Counted from the stretch's first letter, positions 12,601-24,684 are shown. The stretch: 64,000 bases of DNA from Liolophura sinensis (GCF_032854445.1 NC_088295.1:2856501-2920500); one strand, 5' to 3'. Numbers and translations are program-made. The notes: a model not told the origin generated them from the letters alone.

Positions 12601-12701
12601 CTGTTAGTACGAAAACCACCACGGTGAAGTCCTATCAGCAGCCCGTGCACGCCACAGCCTTTTCCCCGGGAGGTGACGACTTTGGCGCCTCCGACTTTTA
12701 G
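6545..12701 (+). CDS. Zasp66/PDLIM-like PDZ-ZM adaptor, LIM-less (5' partial, 5 exons)
   Basis: Exons 6545-6693, 8321-8378, 8862-9321, 11275-11812 and 12488-12701 join in one open frame of 473 codons ending in TAG. The first exon encodes the second half of a PDZ domain (FTGSPAEGELQRGDIIVSI, then a THKQAQDLIK helix and a SIFLTIKR strand), as in PDLIM/ALP-Enigma/Zasp proteins. A proline- and glutamine-rich linker follows, carrying two copies of a PEFGxDFSxPT motif. Then comes a segment like the ZM/DUF4749 region (YNSPMGLYSNENVQETLDG, and SQSTLYRMIQQEE across the last intron). The stop comes without LIM domains, as in Drosophila Zasp66. Proteins of this class tether to alpha-actinin at Z-discs or actin bundles. 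That role is inferred from the family and nothing in this sequence tests it. The exon(s) with the start codon and the N-terminal PDZ half are not in the window. A longer LIM-containing isoform from downstream exons cannot be excluded, but none was seen. Confidence 0.85.
6888..7075. repeat. 33-bp tandem repeat, about 6 copies
   Basis: The unit caccagtgtggaaggtacat plus ggccggttcaagg repeats, with two shortened copies. It lies in the intron after the PDZ exon. Confidence 0.88.
7254..8235. repeat. 99-bp minisatellite, about 9.5 copies, in gene 1 intron
   Basis: The period was measured at 7321 to 7420. The unit begins atcacaatattttagctggc. Because 99 is divisible by 3, one plus frame stays open for 334 codons (33-residue repeats starting SQNHNILAGIKHN). 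No acceptor or donor frames it as an exon, so it is called a repeat. Confidence 0.9.
8321..8378 (+). CDS. Gene 1 exon: proline-rich linker
   Basis: This 58-nt exon lies between ctcatttcag and gtaagt. It encodes PPPGRVNVAQPAPKPVQSA, completes the split Arg codon and ends in phase 0. It is a low-complexity linker directly after the PDZ domain. Confidence 0.8.
8862..9321 (+). CDS. Gene 1 exon: PEFGADFSRPT linker and acidic patch
   Basis: The exon follows tgtgtttgcag and encodes a Pro/Gln/Ser-rich stretch with GPEFGADFSRPTPHYAP near its start, TMLYQVQQSLESK in the middle and an acidic patch (PEPEDEDYEIIP) before a basic end. Two donors exist. Using 9321/9322 (gtaacc) or 9336/9337 (gtaata) leaves the same phase, so the longer form would add five residues. 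The shorter one is given. Its codon use is GC-richer than the surrounding intron. Confidence 0.82.
9337..11274. other. Gene 1 intron, with inverted repeats
   Basis: No exon is supported here. A perfect 13-bp inverted repeat (gctgaatgttgta at 9937-9949, its complement at 10005-10017) and a near-perfect 17-bp palindrome at 10107-10123 suggest a MITE-like remnant. The rest is AT-rich unique sequence. Confidence 0.5.
11275..11812 (+). CDS. Gene 1 exon: second PEFG motif and start of ZM-like region
   Basis: The acceptor is ttctatgttcacag and the donor is a consensus gtaagt. The 538-nt exon is strongly proline-rich (APKPAPKPRSP, PAPPPTQPKPVQS) and repeats the motif of the previous exon as GPEFGTDFSKPTQQWTP. 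It ends in VVHLQYNSPMGLYSNENV and ETLDGQTR, matching the first half of the ZM/DUF4749 region of PDLIM/Zasp proteins. It closes with a split Leu codon. Confidence 0.85.
11813..12487. other. Gene 1 last intron, nothing identified
   Basis: A 675-base intron with consensus ends and no repeat or RNA gene visible. Confidence 0.6.
12488..12701 (+). CDS. Gene 1 last coding exon: end of ZM-like region, C terminus
   Basis: The acceptor is ctgttgacag. The exon completes the split Leu codon and reads VQHSQSGGQNKDGPRDWSQS, then TLYRMIQQEEHKTGG, the second half of the ZM-like region. A Ser/Thr-rich tail ends in DDFGASDF and TAG (12699-12701). No LIM zinc-finger Cys/His pattern follows in any frame up to the next repeats. 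Confidence 0.85.
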
Positions 12702-13560
12702 GTGACATCGCTCCCTTCTGGTGCCTGGTGTCAGGTGTTTGGTGTCCGGTGTCGTCGATCAGGTTCATGTGAGGCAATCAGCTCGCCACGGCGGCAGAAT
12801 CTGGTCGGAAAAGTTAGTCAACGACCGTTTGTTTAACTTTAGACCATGTGTCCGATTCACTTTATTTTGGGCGATAGTGTGTTACAAGAGGCCGATGAAC
12901 GTGCAATAATATCCCCTCCCACTCTTCACGGAAGTGTTAAACCTTAGTACAGTTAGATATTTCAAGTGTGGCCGTAATGACTCTTTGATTTGTGATTAAC
13001 ATTCTACCCTGTTCTTTCAAAGGCTGTCATTTGTTTCAAAGACAAAATGGTGGCAATTATCATGTATGCTGAGTCTTAGTGACATGCCCTTTGTATAATC
13101 TACGGATTATAAGACCAGTAATGGAGGTGTAAGTGTTGTTTTCCGCCGCAGAGTTAACTCCCCTAAGTAGTGCTCGTAACACCACTGCGCCTTTCCCCCG
13201 ATTCTGCCAATGAATGCCACTCTGCCGTTGTTTTACAAGGAATCAGATCTGGTTCTGTAACATCGCTAGCTGGGATGACACTCTTTCGAGAATGTAGACT
13301 AGATAGTTATTTCGATAATACTGCGACATGCATTTGTGAGCTACTTGATGGATTGTTTGTTTGTATAAAGTAGTGGTTGTAGTTGACGGAATCAATTTTG
13401 AGGTCTATATTGTCTTACATATTCTGGGTGCAAACAAAATGGCTATAATTTATATTTATCTATGTAAAGAGGTGCAAAAGGGTTGTCCACCCAGTAAGAG
13501 TTCCGAAATCAAACAAATAAATTCTACAAAAATGACTTTGCAGAAACCCATTCAGCGTTA
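12702..13560 (+). other. Probable 3' UTR of gene 1 with candidate poly(A) signal
   Basis: The sequence after the TAG is AT-richer and non-coding. The first canonical AATAAA I see is at 13516-13521, about 815 bases after the stop, so a transcript end near 13.54 kb is plausible. This has not been tested against transcript data. Confidence 0.45.
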
Positions 13561-14660
13561 ATTGTTTTCTCTGGATAAGGGTTGGCTTTCAGATGCCTGA
13601 TTTCGTAGAGTGAAACGATGAAAGTACCAGTGTGAGGGAAACCGATACAAATACAGCCTAAGGTAAAAGGATATACTTATGTGCTTGTTTTAATTGGCTT
13701 TGTTTTCACTGGGGAGTAGAAAACCTCATGGGAATATGTCAGCTTTACATGATTAGTTTGGATGAGGCAATCCCCGCAGAGCTCCATCGCTAGGAATACA
13801 CTCAACTCTGTCCACTTGTAAGGAAAATAGTCAGGATGGCATAGGTGCGGTTGAGATGCTTGTCCTCCAATCACTGGACATGCTTGGAGTTGAGATCGTT
13901 CTTTTACAATGCTCGCACACACCAGGAGCTGGGCTGATTCTCTTGCAATAGTCGCACACACGAATGAATGAATGAATGCTTGAGGCTTAATGTTGTAGTT
14001 AACAATTTTTGTCATATGACGACGAAGGGTCATTGTGTGTCTGTAGCCCCCTACATATGCTGTCTTTTTGTGACAGGGCGAGTCAATGGAGCTGAAGTAC
14101 TCCCCCCTTCCCCCCGGTCACATTATACTGACATCGGGGCAACCAGTCCTGTTTCCATTTTTAAGGTCTTTAGTATGACCAGACTCGGATCCCGACGCAC
14201 ACACGAGGTGGTGTTATGCCTATTTTGTAATGATCACATGTACAAGTTCAGATGCTTGCCTTCCTTATTATCGGACATTGAAGGACTTGAGACGCTTGTC
14301 TTTTATTCATCGGACAATCAAGGTCTGGAGATGCTTGTCGTTCAATCACCATGCACACGAGGGGCTAAATTAGTATTAGCCTCATATATGGAATTTCCCA
14401 TACGTCCACAGCTCTCAATCACGGACCCGGAGATAACAGGCTGCTGACGGCGACCAACGAGCTGTACCCATGGGCATCACTCACCTACCTCCGATCAGTA
14501 GGATGTGGCATACACGTTATACTCGCGCTGCAGGGGAATATCTGTGCGTCATCGATGTGGGAACATTCGCAAGTTTTCTCAATCCATATGACTTTCAGTC
14601 ATTGTTTAAGGGAAAACATAAAAGAATCATCTCCTTTATTTATCGTTTTGAGCATATAAT
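13561..14660. other. Intergenic, nothing firm identified
   Basis: It holds a short (GAAT)n run at 13963-13978 and loosely related phrases such as gagatgcttgtc near 13850 and 14326. The ORFs here (up to 159 codons) show no recognisable domain. Confidence 0.45.
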
Positions 14661-16608
14661 TTAACACGTCAACTGCCTGCTGTGGGAACGTCGGCGAGTA
14701 ACACCCTAACTGCCTGCTGTGGTAGAGTCTGCGAGAAAGACCTCAGCTGCCTGCTGTGGGAGCGTCGGCGAGTAACACCCTAACTGCCTGCTGTGGGAGA
14801 GTTGGCGAGTAACACCCTAACTGCCTGCTGTGGTAGAATGGGCGTGTAACATACCAACTGCCTGCTGTGGGAGAGTCGGCGAGTAGCACCCCAACTGCCT
14901 CCTGTGGGAGAGTCGGCGAGTAACATACCAACTGCCTACTGTGGGAGAGTCGGCGAGTAACACCCCAACCGCTTGCTGTGGTAGAGTCGGCGAGTAAGAT
15001 ACCAACTGCCTGCTGTGGGAGAGTCGGCGAGTAACACCCTAACTGCCTGCTGTGGTAGAGTCGGCGAGTAAGATACCAACTGCCTGCTGTGGGAGAGTCG
15101 GCGAGTAACACCCCAACTGCCTCCTGTGGGAGAGTCGGCGAGTAACATCCCAACTGCCTGCTGTGGGAGAGTCGGCGAGTAACACCCCAACCGCTTGCTG
15201 TGGTAGAGTTGGCGAGTAACATACCAACTGCCTGCTGTGGGAGCGTCGGCGAGTAACACCCCATCTGCCTGCTGTGGTAGAGTTGGCGAGTAACATACCA
15301 ACTGCCTGCTGTGGGAGCATCGGCGAGTAACACCCCAACTGCCTGCTGTGGTAGAGTTGGCGAGTAACATACCAACTGCCTGCTGTGGGAGCGTCGGCGA
15401 GTAACACGCCAACTGCCTGCTGTGGTAGAGTTGGCGAGTAACATACCAACTGCCTGCTGTGGGAGCGTCGGCGAGTAACACCCTAACTGCCTGCTGTGGT
15501 AGAGTCGGCGAGTAAGATACCAACTGCCTGCTGTGGGAGAGTCGGCGAGTAACACCCCAACTGCCTCCTGTGGGAGAGTCGGCGAGTAACATCCCAACTG
15601 CCTGCTGTGGGAGAGTCGGCGAGTAACACCCCAACCGCTTGCTGTGGTAGAGTTGGCGAGTAACATACCAACTGCCTGCTGTGGGAGCGTCGGCGAGTAA
15701 CACCCCATCTGCCTGCTGTGGTAGAGTTGGCGAGTAACATACCAACTGCCTGCTGTGGGAGCGTCGGCGAGTAACACCCCAACTGCCTGCTGTGGTAGAG
15801 TTGGCGAGTAACATACCAACTGCCTGCTGTGGGAGAGTCGGCGAGTAACACGCCAACTGCCTGCTGTGGTAGAGTTGGCGAGTAACATACCAACTGCCTG
15901 CTGTGGGAGCGTCGGCGAGTAACACGCCAACTGCCTGCTGTGGTAGAGTTGGGGAGTAACACCCCAACTGCCTCCTTTGGGAGAGTCGGCGAGTAACATC
16001 CCAACTGCCTCCTGTGGTAGAGTCGGCGAGTAACACCCCAACCGCTTGCTGTGGTAGAGTTGGCGAGTAACATACCAACTGCCTGCTGTGGGAGCGTCGG
16101 CGAGTAACACCCCAACTGCCTGCTGTGGGAGAGTCGGCGAGTAACACCCCAACTGCCTGCTGTGGGAGCGTCGGCGAGTAACACCCCAACTGCCTGCTGT
16201 GGTAGAATGGGCGAGTAACATACCAACTGCCTGCTGTGGGAGCGTCGGCGAGTAACACCCCAACTGCCTGCTGTGGTAGAATGGGCGAGTAACATACCAA
16301 CTGCCTGCTGTGGGAGCGTCGGCGAGTAACACCCCAACTGCCTGCTGTGGGAGAGTCGGCGAGTAACATACCAACTGCCTGCTGTGGTAGAGTTGGCGAG
16401 TAACATACCAACTGCCTGCTGTGGTAGAGTCGGCGAGTAACATACCAACTGCCTGCTGTGGGAGCGTCGGCGAGTAACACCCCAACTGCCTGCTGTGGGA
16501 GAGTCGGCGAGTAACACCCCAACTGCCTCCTGTGGGAGAGTCGGCGAGTAACACCCCAACCGCTTGCTGTGGGAGAGTCGGCGAGTAACTCCCATAGCAG
16601 GCAGTTGC
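14661..16608. repeat. 37-bp minisatellite, about 52 copies, with inverted terminal fragment
   Basis: The unit is roughly aactgcctgctgtgggagag plus tcggcgagtaacacccc. The period of 37 was measured at 14671 to 14708. All three minus frames lack stops, which gives ORFs up to 678 codons (37-residue repeat, CYSPTLPQQAVGVLLA). At 16591-16607 a fragment, cccatagcaggcagttg, is the reverse complement of part of the unit. Confidence 0.93.
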
Positions 16609-17413
16609 GATGTTCTCACATTCACTCATTACAGTGATCTGGAGATCGCCGCATTGGCACGATTCCAAATGCCGATGGAAGATCAGTAAACGGCGATTGG
16701 AAAATACTTCGATCGGATAAAATTCATGTGCCGCTGCAAACCAATCTGTACAAACTGGAAAAGAGTGAGACAGTTTCATTTCATAGGAGCGAAAATTATG
16801 TGTTCAAGACGATAAATAAAGGAGATGATTCTCTTATTTTTTTCCTTAAAAAAGTCTTATGGGTTGAGCAAACCCTTCTTCATTCTGTTTATTTTGGCCG
16901 ATCCATATAAAGCTGCAGCCCAATTTACGATAGCTGGTTGAGGCAAGTGGCATCTTTAGCCTACAGCCAGTCGAGGCGAGTCATATCTTTAGCAAACAGT
17001 CTGATTTAGGCAAGAGAGCGACACCTAAAACTCCTGGGTCAGCGGGGACCCGTGAATAATCCTGGGGACGTGGTCAACTACTTCCACAGTAGACCTTATA
17101 TAATATTACACATAACTGCTACACTTCTCTGATTTCAGAAATTTATTGTATTGTAACACAAAAAAGAGAATGATCTACTACGGCTGTTGACCGTTTTATG
17201 CTGGGGCACTTCATCTAACACACCGGATGGTGTAGGCTGTATGTACACCCCTGAATGACTGAAAGGTCGAGGACATCCTAACAAGTACTTAAATATCGGA
17301 AAACACTCACTTACAGCCACTATATTATACCCGAGAAGTGAAAACTTCACAAGGCGGATGTGTGCTTCATCCACTTCTGTCAATGACTTTTATTTTTAAA
17401 CCTAAACAATATT
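16609..17413. other. Intergenic, nothing identified
   Basis: No gene, RNA or repeat of note. Short tandem-like phrases (aggcaagt, aggcgagtca) occur near 16940-17010. Confidence 0.45.
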
Positions 17414-17563
<150 letters not shown>

Positions 17564-17810
17564 ATTCAGCCCTCCATTCAAGGGACATCACTCAGTGTTT
17601 GACCGCATATGCACTTTTTGAAGGCTCATATATTTCAAATCAATGGAAAAAAGTTCTCGTATAGGCTTACCAAATACATATTATAGGATCAAAAAATTAT
17701 ATTACTGACTATATGAAACCGCCTTTAAATTAAAAGAAAAGAAGTGAAGCAAGTTTCAACAGAAAGACTGCTGAAAAATACCACAGTATCGACAACTACA
17801 GTAACTTTTT

Positions 17811-20800
17811 GTCTTCCAAGGGCCAGTTTGGGTGTCAGTGGCAGTCAAATGTTTGTCTTCCAAGGACCACTTTGGGTGTCAGTGGCAGTCAAATGTTTGT
17901 CTTCCAAAAACCACTTTGGATGTCACTGACAGTCAAATGTTTGTCTTAAAAGAACCACTTTGGATGTCACGGACAGTCAAATGTTTGTCTTCCAAGGACC
18001 ACTTTGGGTGTCACGGACAGTCAAATGTTTGTCGTCCAAGAACCACTTTGAGTGTCAGTGGCAGTAAAATGTTTGTCTTCCAAGAACCACTATGGGTGTC
18101 AGTGACAGTCAAATGTTTGTCTTAAAAGAACCACTTTGGATGTCACTGACAGTCAAATGTTTGTCTTCCAAGGACCACTTTGGGTGTCAGTGGCAGTCAA
18201 ATGTTTGTCTTCCAAGAACCACTTTGGATGTCAGTGGCAGTCAAATGTTTGTCTCTCAAGGACCACTTTGGGTGTCAGTGGCAGTCAAATGTTTGTCTTC
18301 CAAGAACCCCTTTGGATGTCAGTGGCAGTCAAATGTTTGTCTTTCAAGGACCACTTTGGGTGTCAGTGACAGTCAAATGTTTGTCTTCCAAGGACCACTT
18401 TGGGTGTCAGTGACAGTCAAATGTTTGTCTTCCAAGGACCACTTTGGATGTCAGTGGCAGTCAAATGTTTGTCTTCCAAGGACCACTTTGGATGTCAGTG
18501 GCAGTTAAATGTTTGTTTTCCAAGGACCACTTTGGGTGTCAGTGGCAGTCAAATGTTTGTCTTTCAAGGACCACTTTGGGTGTCAGTGGCAGTCAAATGT
18601 TTGTCTTCCAAGGACCACTTTGGATGTCAGTGACAGTCAAATGTTTGTCTTCCAAGAACCACTTTGGATGTCACTGACAGTCAAATGTTTGTCTTCCAAG
18701 GACCACTTTGGATGTCACGGGCAGTCAAATGTTTGTCGTCCAAGAACCACTTTGAGTGTCAGTGGCAGTAAAATGTTTGTCTTCCAAGAACCACTATGGG
18801 TGTCAGTGGCAGTCAAATGTTTGTCTTAAAAGAACCACTTTGGATGTCACTGACACTGAAATGTTTGTCTTCCAAGGACCACTTTGGGTGTCAGTGGCAG
18901 TCAAATGTTTGTCTTCCAAGAACCACTTTGGATGTCAGTGGCAGTCAAATGTTTGTCTTTCAAGGACCACTTTGGGTGTCAGTGGCAGTCAAATGTTTGT
19001 CGTCCAAGAACCCCTTTGGATGTCAGTGGCAGTCAAATGTTTGTCTTCCAAGGACCACTTTGGGTGTCAGTGGCAGTCAAATGTTTGTCTTCCAAGAACC
19101 ACTTTGGATGTCAGTGGCAGTCAAATGTTTGTCTTCCAAGGACCACTTTGGATGTCAGTGGCAGTCAAATGTTTGTCTTCCAAGGACCACTTTGGATGTC
19201 AGTGGCAGTCAAATGTTCGTCTTTCAAGGACCGCTTTAGATGTCAGTGGCAGTCAAATGTTTGTCTTCCAAGGACCACTTTGGATGTCATTGACAGACAA
19301 ATGTTTGTCTTCCAAGGACCACTTTGGATGTCACTGACAGTCAAATGTTTGTCTTCCAAGGACCACTTTGGGTGTCAGTGGCAGTCAAATGTTTGTCTTC
19401 CGAGGACCACTTTGGGTGTCAGTGGCAGTCAAATGTTTGTCTTCCAAGAACCACTTTGGATGTCAGTGGCAGTCAAATGTTTGTCTTCCAAGAACCACTT
19501 TGGATGTCACTGACAGTCAAATGTTTGTCTTCCAAGGACCACTTTGAGTGTCAGTGACAGTCAAATGTTTGTGGTCCTTTGGATGTCAGTGGCAGTCAAA
19601 TGTTTGTCTTCCAAGGACCACTTTGGATGTCAGTGACCGTCAAATGTTTGTCTTCCAAGGACCACTTTGGGTGTCAGTGGCAGTCAAATGTTTGTCGTCC
19701 AAGGACCACTTTGGGTGTCAGTGACAGTCAAATGTTTGTCTTCCAAGAACCACTTTGGATGTCAGTGGCAGTCAAATGTTTGTCTTCCAAGAACCCCTTT
19801 GGATGTCAGTGGCAGTCAAAAGTTTGTCTTCCAAGGACCACTTTGGGTGTCAGTGGCAGTCAAATGTTTGTCTTCCAAGGACCACTTTGGATGTCAGTGG
19901 CAGTCAAATGTTTGTCTTTCAAGGACCGCTTTGGGTGTCAGTGACAGTCAAATGTTTGTCTTTCAAGGACCACTTTGGATGTCACTGACAGTCAAATGTT
20001 TGTCTTCCAAGGACCACTTTGGATGTCACTGACAGTCAAATGTTTGTCTTCCAAGGACCACTTTGGGTGTCAGTGACAGTCAAATGTTTGTCTTCCAAGG
20101 ACCACTTTGGGTGTCAGTGACAGTCAAATGTTTGTCTTCCAAGAACCACTTTGGATGTCAGTGACCGTCAAATGTTTGTCTTCCAAGGACCACTTTGGAT
20201 GTCAGTGACAGTCAAATGTTTGTCTTCCAAGGACCACTTTGGGTGTCAGTGACAGTCAGATGTTTGTGGTCCTTTGGATGTCAGTGGCAGTCAAATGTTT
20301 GTCTTCCAAGGACCACTTTGGGTGTCAGTGACAGTCAAATGTTTGTCTTCCAAGGACCACTTTAGATGTCACTGACAGTCAAATGTTTGTCTTCCAAGGA
20401 CCACTTTGGGTGTCAGTGACAGTCAAATGTTTGTGGTCCTTTGGATGTCAGTGGCAGTCAAATGTTTGTCTTCCAAGGACCACTTTGGATGTCAGTGACA
20501 GTCAAATGTTTGTCTTCCAAGGACCACTTTGAGTGTCAGTGGCAGTCAAATGTTTGTCTTCCAAGGACCACTTTGGGTGTCAGTGACAGTCAAATGTTTG
20601 TCTTCCAAGAACCACTTTGGATGTCAGTGACAGTCAAATGTTTGTCGTCCAAGGACCACTTTGGGTGTCAGTGGCAGTCAAATGTTTGTCTTCCAAGAAC
20701 CACTTTGAGTGTCAGTGACAGTCAAATGTTTGTCTTCCAAGGACCACTTTGGGTGTCAGTGGCAGTCAAATGTTTGTCTTCCAAGGACCACTTTGGATGT

Positions 20801-21640
20801 CATTGACAGACAAATGTTTGTCTTCCAAGGACCACTTTGGATGTCACTGACAGTCAAATGTTTGTCTTCCAAGGACCACTTTGGGTGTCAGTGGCAGTCA
20901 AATGTTTGTCTTCCGAGGACCACTTTGGGTGTCAGTGGCAGTCAAATGTTTGTCTTCCAAGAACCACTTTGGATGTCAGTGGCAGTCAAATGTTTGTCTT
21001 CCAAGAACCACTTTGGATGTCACTGACAGTCAAATGTTTGTCTTCCAAGGACCACTTTGGGTGTCAGTGGCAGTCAAATGTTTGTCTTCCAAGAGCCACT
21101 TTGGATGTCACTGACAGTTAAATGTTTGTCTTCCAAGGACCACTTTGGGTGTCAGTGGCAGTCAAATGTTTGTCTTCCAAGGACCACTTTGGGTGTCAGT
21201 GGCAGTCAAATGTTTGTCTTCCAAGGACCACTTTGGGTGTCAGTGACAGTCAAATGTTTGTCTTCCAAGGACCACTTTGGATGTCAGTGGCAGTCAAATG
21301 TTTGTCTTCCAAGGACCACTTTGGGTGTCAGTGGCAGTCAAATGTTTGTCTTCCAAGGACCACTTTGGGTGTCAGTGACAGTCAAATGTTTGTCTTCCAA
21401 GGACCACTTTGGGTGTCAGTGGCAGTCAAATGTTTGTCTTCCAAGGACCACTTTGGGTGTCAGTGACAGTCAAATGTTTGTCTTCCAAGAACCACTTTGG
21501 ATGTCAGTGGCAGTCAAATGTTTGTCTTCCAAGGACCATTTCGGGTATCACTGACAGTCAAATGTTTGTCGTCCAAGGACCACTTTGGGTGTCAGTGACA
21601 GTCAAATGTTTGTCTTCCAAGAACCACTTTGGATGTCAGT
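17811..21640. repeat. 44-bp minisatellite, about 87 copies
   Basis: The unit is tcttccaaggaccactttgg plus gtgtcagtggcagtcaaatgtttg. Blocks are duplicated. A rare variant, cttccgaggacc, occurs at 19399 and again 1513 bases later, with matching neighbours. Three units (near 19571, 20266, 20433) replace the core with its inverted sequence gtggtcctt. No plus frame has stops for long stretches, so the ORFs are artefacts. Confidence 0.94.
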
Positions 21641-22509
21641 GGTATTACAAGCCAAACCCAATATTAAGCATTGGAATAGTACTGGTAATTTCCGAAAGAT
21701 AAAAATAAGAGTAGGAACAGTATCTTGACTTGACATGAAGCATTATGATCAACTTGTTGCATAAGTTAAAGCCAACCACAGAATTCAAGTAAAGATAGGT
21801 TTGGATATCGTTTTCAGTTGTCAAACCGCTAAGGTCACTATGTTTTGATTTTCTTTCTCTTTAAAAACATCTTACCAGAACGACGTCTGTGGGTTCGTTT
21901 TTAAAGAAGCAAATGAGCACAAAATGCTTGTGTATAGATGGAAGAATCAGATATTTATCTGAGGGTAGTTAATATAAAGGTTAAGATGGAACCCGACAGA
22001 GGCAATGACACTGAATGCAACGTACTGACTTAATCCCAGAGGTATTACTCTATTAGGCCGACCCGAGGTATCACTGGTTCTGCTGGAATGCCTTTGTCCA
22101 TATAAAGCGTAGATTTTGAGGTCAGTTTATTTGAAATATTCGTTTCAATGGTTTAGACATTGTTTGGACATTGAAAATCATTATACTTAGAGGACGCTGA
22201 TTCATAATTGAAAGGAAAACGTTTGCATGATAGCGACAGAAGAACGTGTGGTGTAACACCCTCCAAAAATATATTTTTAAGACAAAATTGAGAAGAGAAA
22301 GGTCTTTTCTCTCAAATCTTCATGGCTTTATGTCTACCATAAAGCGAGTTTTCTCGCTGTTACAAAGCCCTTGCTTTCTAGCGATAAAGTTTACTGTTGT
22401 TTCGACAAGTTTCTCATATGAATTACAAGACCCATTCCCGTAAGAATTTAGTCATAATACGTGAAACTCTTTTTACCGTCTTATGATAACCGTTTCTCCA
22501 GAGAGAGAC
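21641..22509. other. Intergenic, nothing identified
   Basis: AT-rich unique sequence between two arrays. No coding or RNA signal was seen. Confidence 0.45.
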
Positions 22510-24455
22510 CATGTCTAAACAGCTGATAATTGTGTTATGATCCTTGTTTCTCAAGATACACACCTTGCCTACATAGCTGACACTCGTGTTATGATCATTG
22601 TTACCCCAGACACCGTGTCTGTACAGTTGACACTCGTGTTATGATCATTGTTTCTCAAGATACACACCTTGCCTACATAGCTGACACTCGTGTTATGATC
22701 ATTGTTACCCCAGACACCTTGTCTGTACAGTTGACACTCGTGTTATGATCATTGTTACCCCCAGACACCTTGTCTGTACAGTCGACACTCATGTTATGAT
22801 CATTGTTACCCCATACACCTTGTCTGTACAGTTGACACTCATGTTATGATCATTGTTATCCCAGACACCTTGTCTGTACAGTCCACACTCGTGTTATTAT
22901 CATTGTTACCCCAGACACCTTGGTTATACACTTGACACTCGTGTTATGATCATTGTTACCCCAGACACCTTGTCTGTACAGTCCACACTCATGTTATGAT
23001 CATTGTTATCCCAGACACCTTGTCTGTACAGTCGACACTCGTGTTATGATCATTGTTACCCCAGACACCTTGTCTGTACAGTCCACACTCATGTTATGAT
23101 CATTGTTATCCCAGACACCTTGTCTGTACAGTCGACACTCGTGTTATGATCACTGCTACCCCAGACACCTTGTCTGTACAGTTGACACTCATGTTATGAT
23201 CATTGTTACCCCAGACACCTTGTCTGTGCAGTTGACACTCGTGTTATTATCATTGTTATCCCAGACACCTTGTCTGTACAGTCGACACTCATATTTTGAT
23301 CATTGTTATCCCAGACACCTTGTCTGTACAGTTGACACTCGTGTTATGATCATTGTTACCCCAGACACCTTGTCTGTACAGTTGACACTCATGTTATGAT
23401 CATTGTTATCCCAGACACCTTGTCTGTACAGTCCACACTCATGTTATGATCATTGTTATCCCAGACACCTTGTCTGTACAGTCGACACTCGTGTTATGAT
23501 CACTGCTACCCCAGACACCTTGTCTGTACAGTTGACACTCATGTTATGATCATTGTTATCCCAGACACCTTGGTTATACACTTGACACTCGTGTTATGAT
23601 CATTGTTACCCCAGACATCTTGTCTGTACAGTCCACACTCATGTTATGATCATTGTTATCCCAGGCACCTTGTCTGTACAGTTGACACTCGTGTTATGAT
23701 CATTGTTACCCCAGACACCTTGTCTGTACAGTTGACACTCATGTTATGATCATTGTTACCCCAGACACCTTGGTTATACACTTGACACTCGTGTTATGAT
23801 CATTGTTACCCCCAGACACCTTGTCTGTACAGTCGACACTCATGTTATGATCATTGTTACCCCAGACACCTTGTCTGTACAGTCGACACTCATGTTATGA
23901 TCATTGTTACCCCAGACACCTTGTCTGTACAGTCGACACTCATGTTATGATCATTGTTACCCCAGACACCTTGTCTGTACAGTCGACACTCATGTTATGA
24001 TCATTGTTACCCCAGACACCTTGTCTGTACAGTTGACACTCGTATTATGATCATTATTACCCCAGACACCTTGGTTATACACTTGACACTCGTGTTATGA
24101 TCATTGTTACTCCAGGCACCTTGTCTGTACATTCAACACCCGTGTTATGATCATTGTTACTCCAGACACCGTGTCTGTACAGTTGACACTCGTGTTATGA
24201 TCATTGTTACCCCAGACACCTTGTCTGTACAGTCGACACTCGTGTTATGATCACTGCTACCCCAGACACCTTGTCTGTACAGTTGACACTCGTGTTATGA
24301 TCATTGTTACCCCAGACACCTTGTCTGTACAGTTGACACTCGTGTTATGATCATTGTTACCCCAGACACCTTGTCTATACCCTTCACACTCGTGTTATGA
24401 TCATTGTTACTCCAGACACCTTGTCTATACCCTTCACACTCGTGTTATGATCTAT
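22510..24455. repeat. 50-bp minisatellite, about 39 copies
   Basis: The unit is ccagacaccttgtctgtaca, gttgacactcgtgttatgat, cattgttacc. The period was measured at 23011 to 23061. A diverged subtype (ttggttatacacttgacac) recurs at roughly 22920, 23571, 23770 and 24070. Confidence 0.94.
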
Positions 24456-24466
24456 AGCACTGACGA

Positions 24467-24684
24467 CAGTGTGACAGTTGGCAAACGGTCAAACGTCATC
24501 CGTGAAGCACGGCAGTGTGACAGTTGGCAAACGGTCAAACGTCACCCGTGAAGCACGGCTTCCTGTCAGTTTACCACTGTAGCATCATACTGACACGCGT
24601 GCTAGTTCGAAGTCAGTACAAGATTGCGAAGTCAGTACAAGATTGCGAAGTCAGTACAAGATTGCGAAGTCAGTACAAGATTGC
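24467..24684. repeat. 46-bp x2 and 19-bp x4 tandem repeats
   Basis: At 24467-24558, two copies of a unit starting cagtgtgacagttggcaaac. At about 24609-24684, four copies of gaagtcagtacaagattgc. Confidence 0.88.

Noticed and set aside
13968-14447. 159-codon plus ORF
   Set aside because: It has no domain, low-complexity repeats of a gatgcttgtc phrase and no start or splice context.
14743-16779. 678-codon minus-strand ORF rich in CYSPTLPQQAVG repeats
   Set aside because: It lies wholly in the 37-bp array, other minus frames are equally open, and there is no splice or start context. It is an artefact of a stop-free repeat unit.
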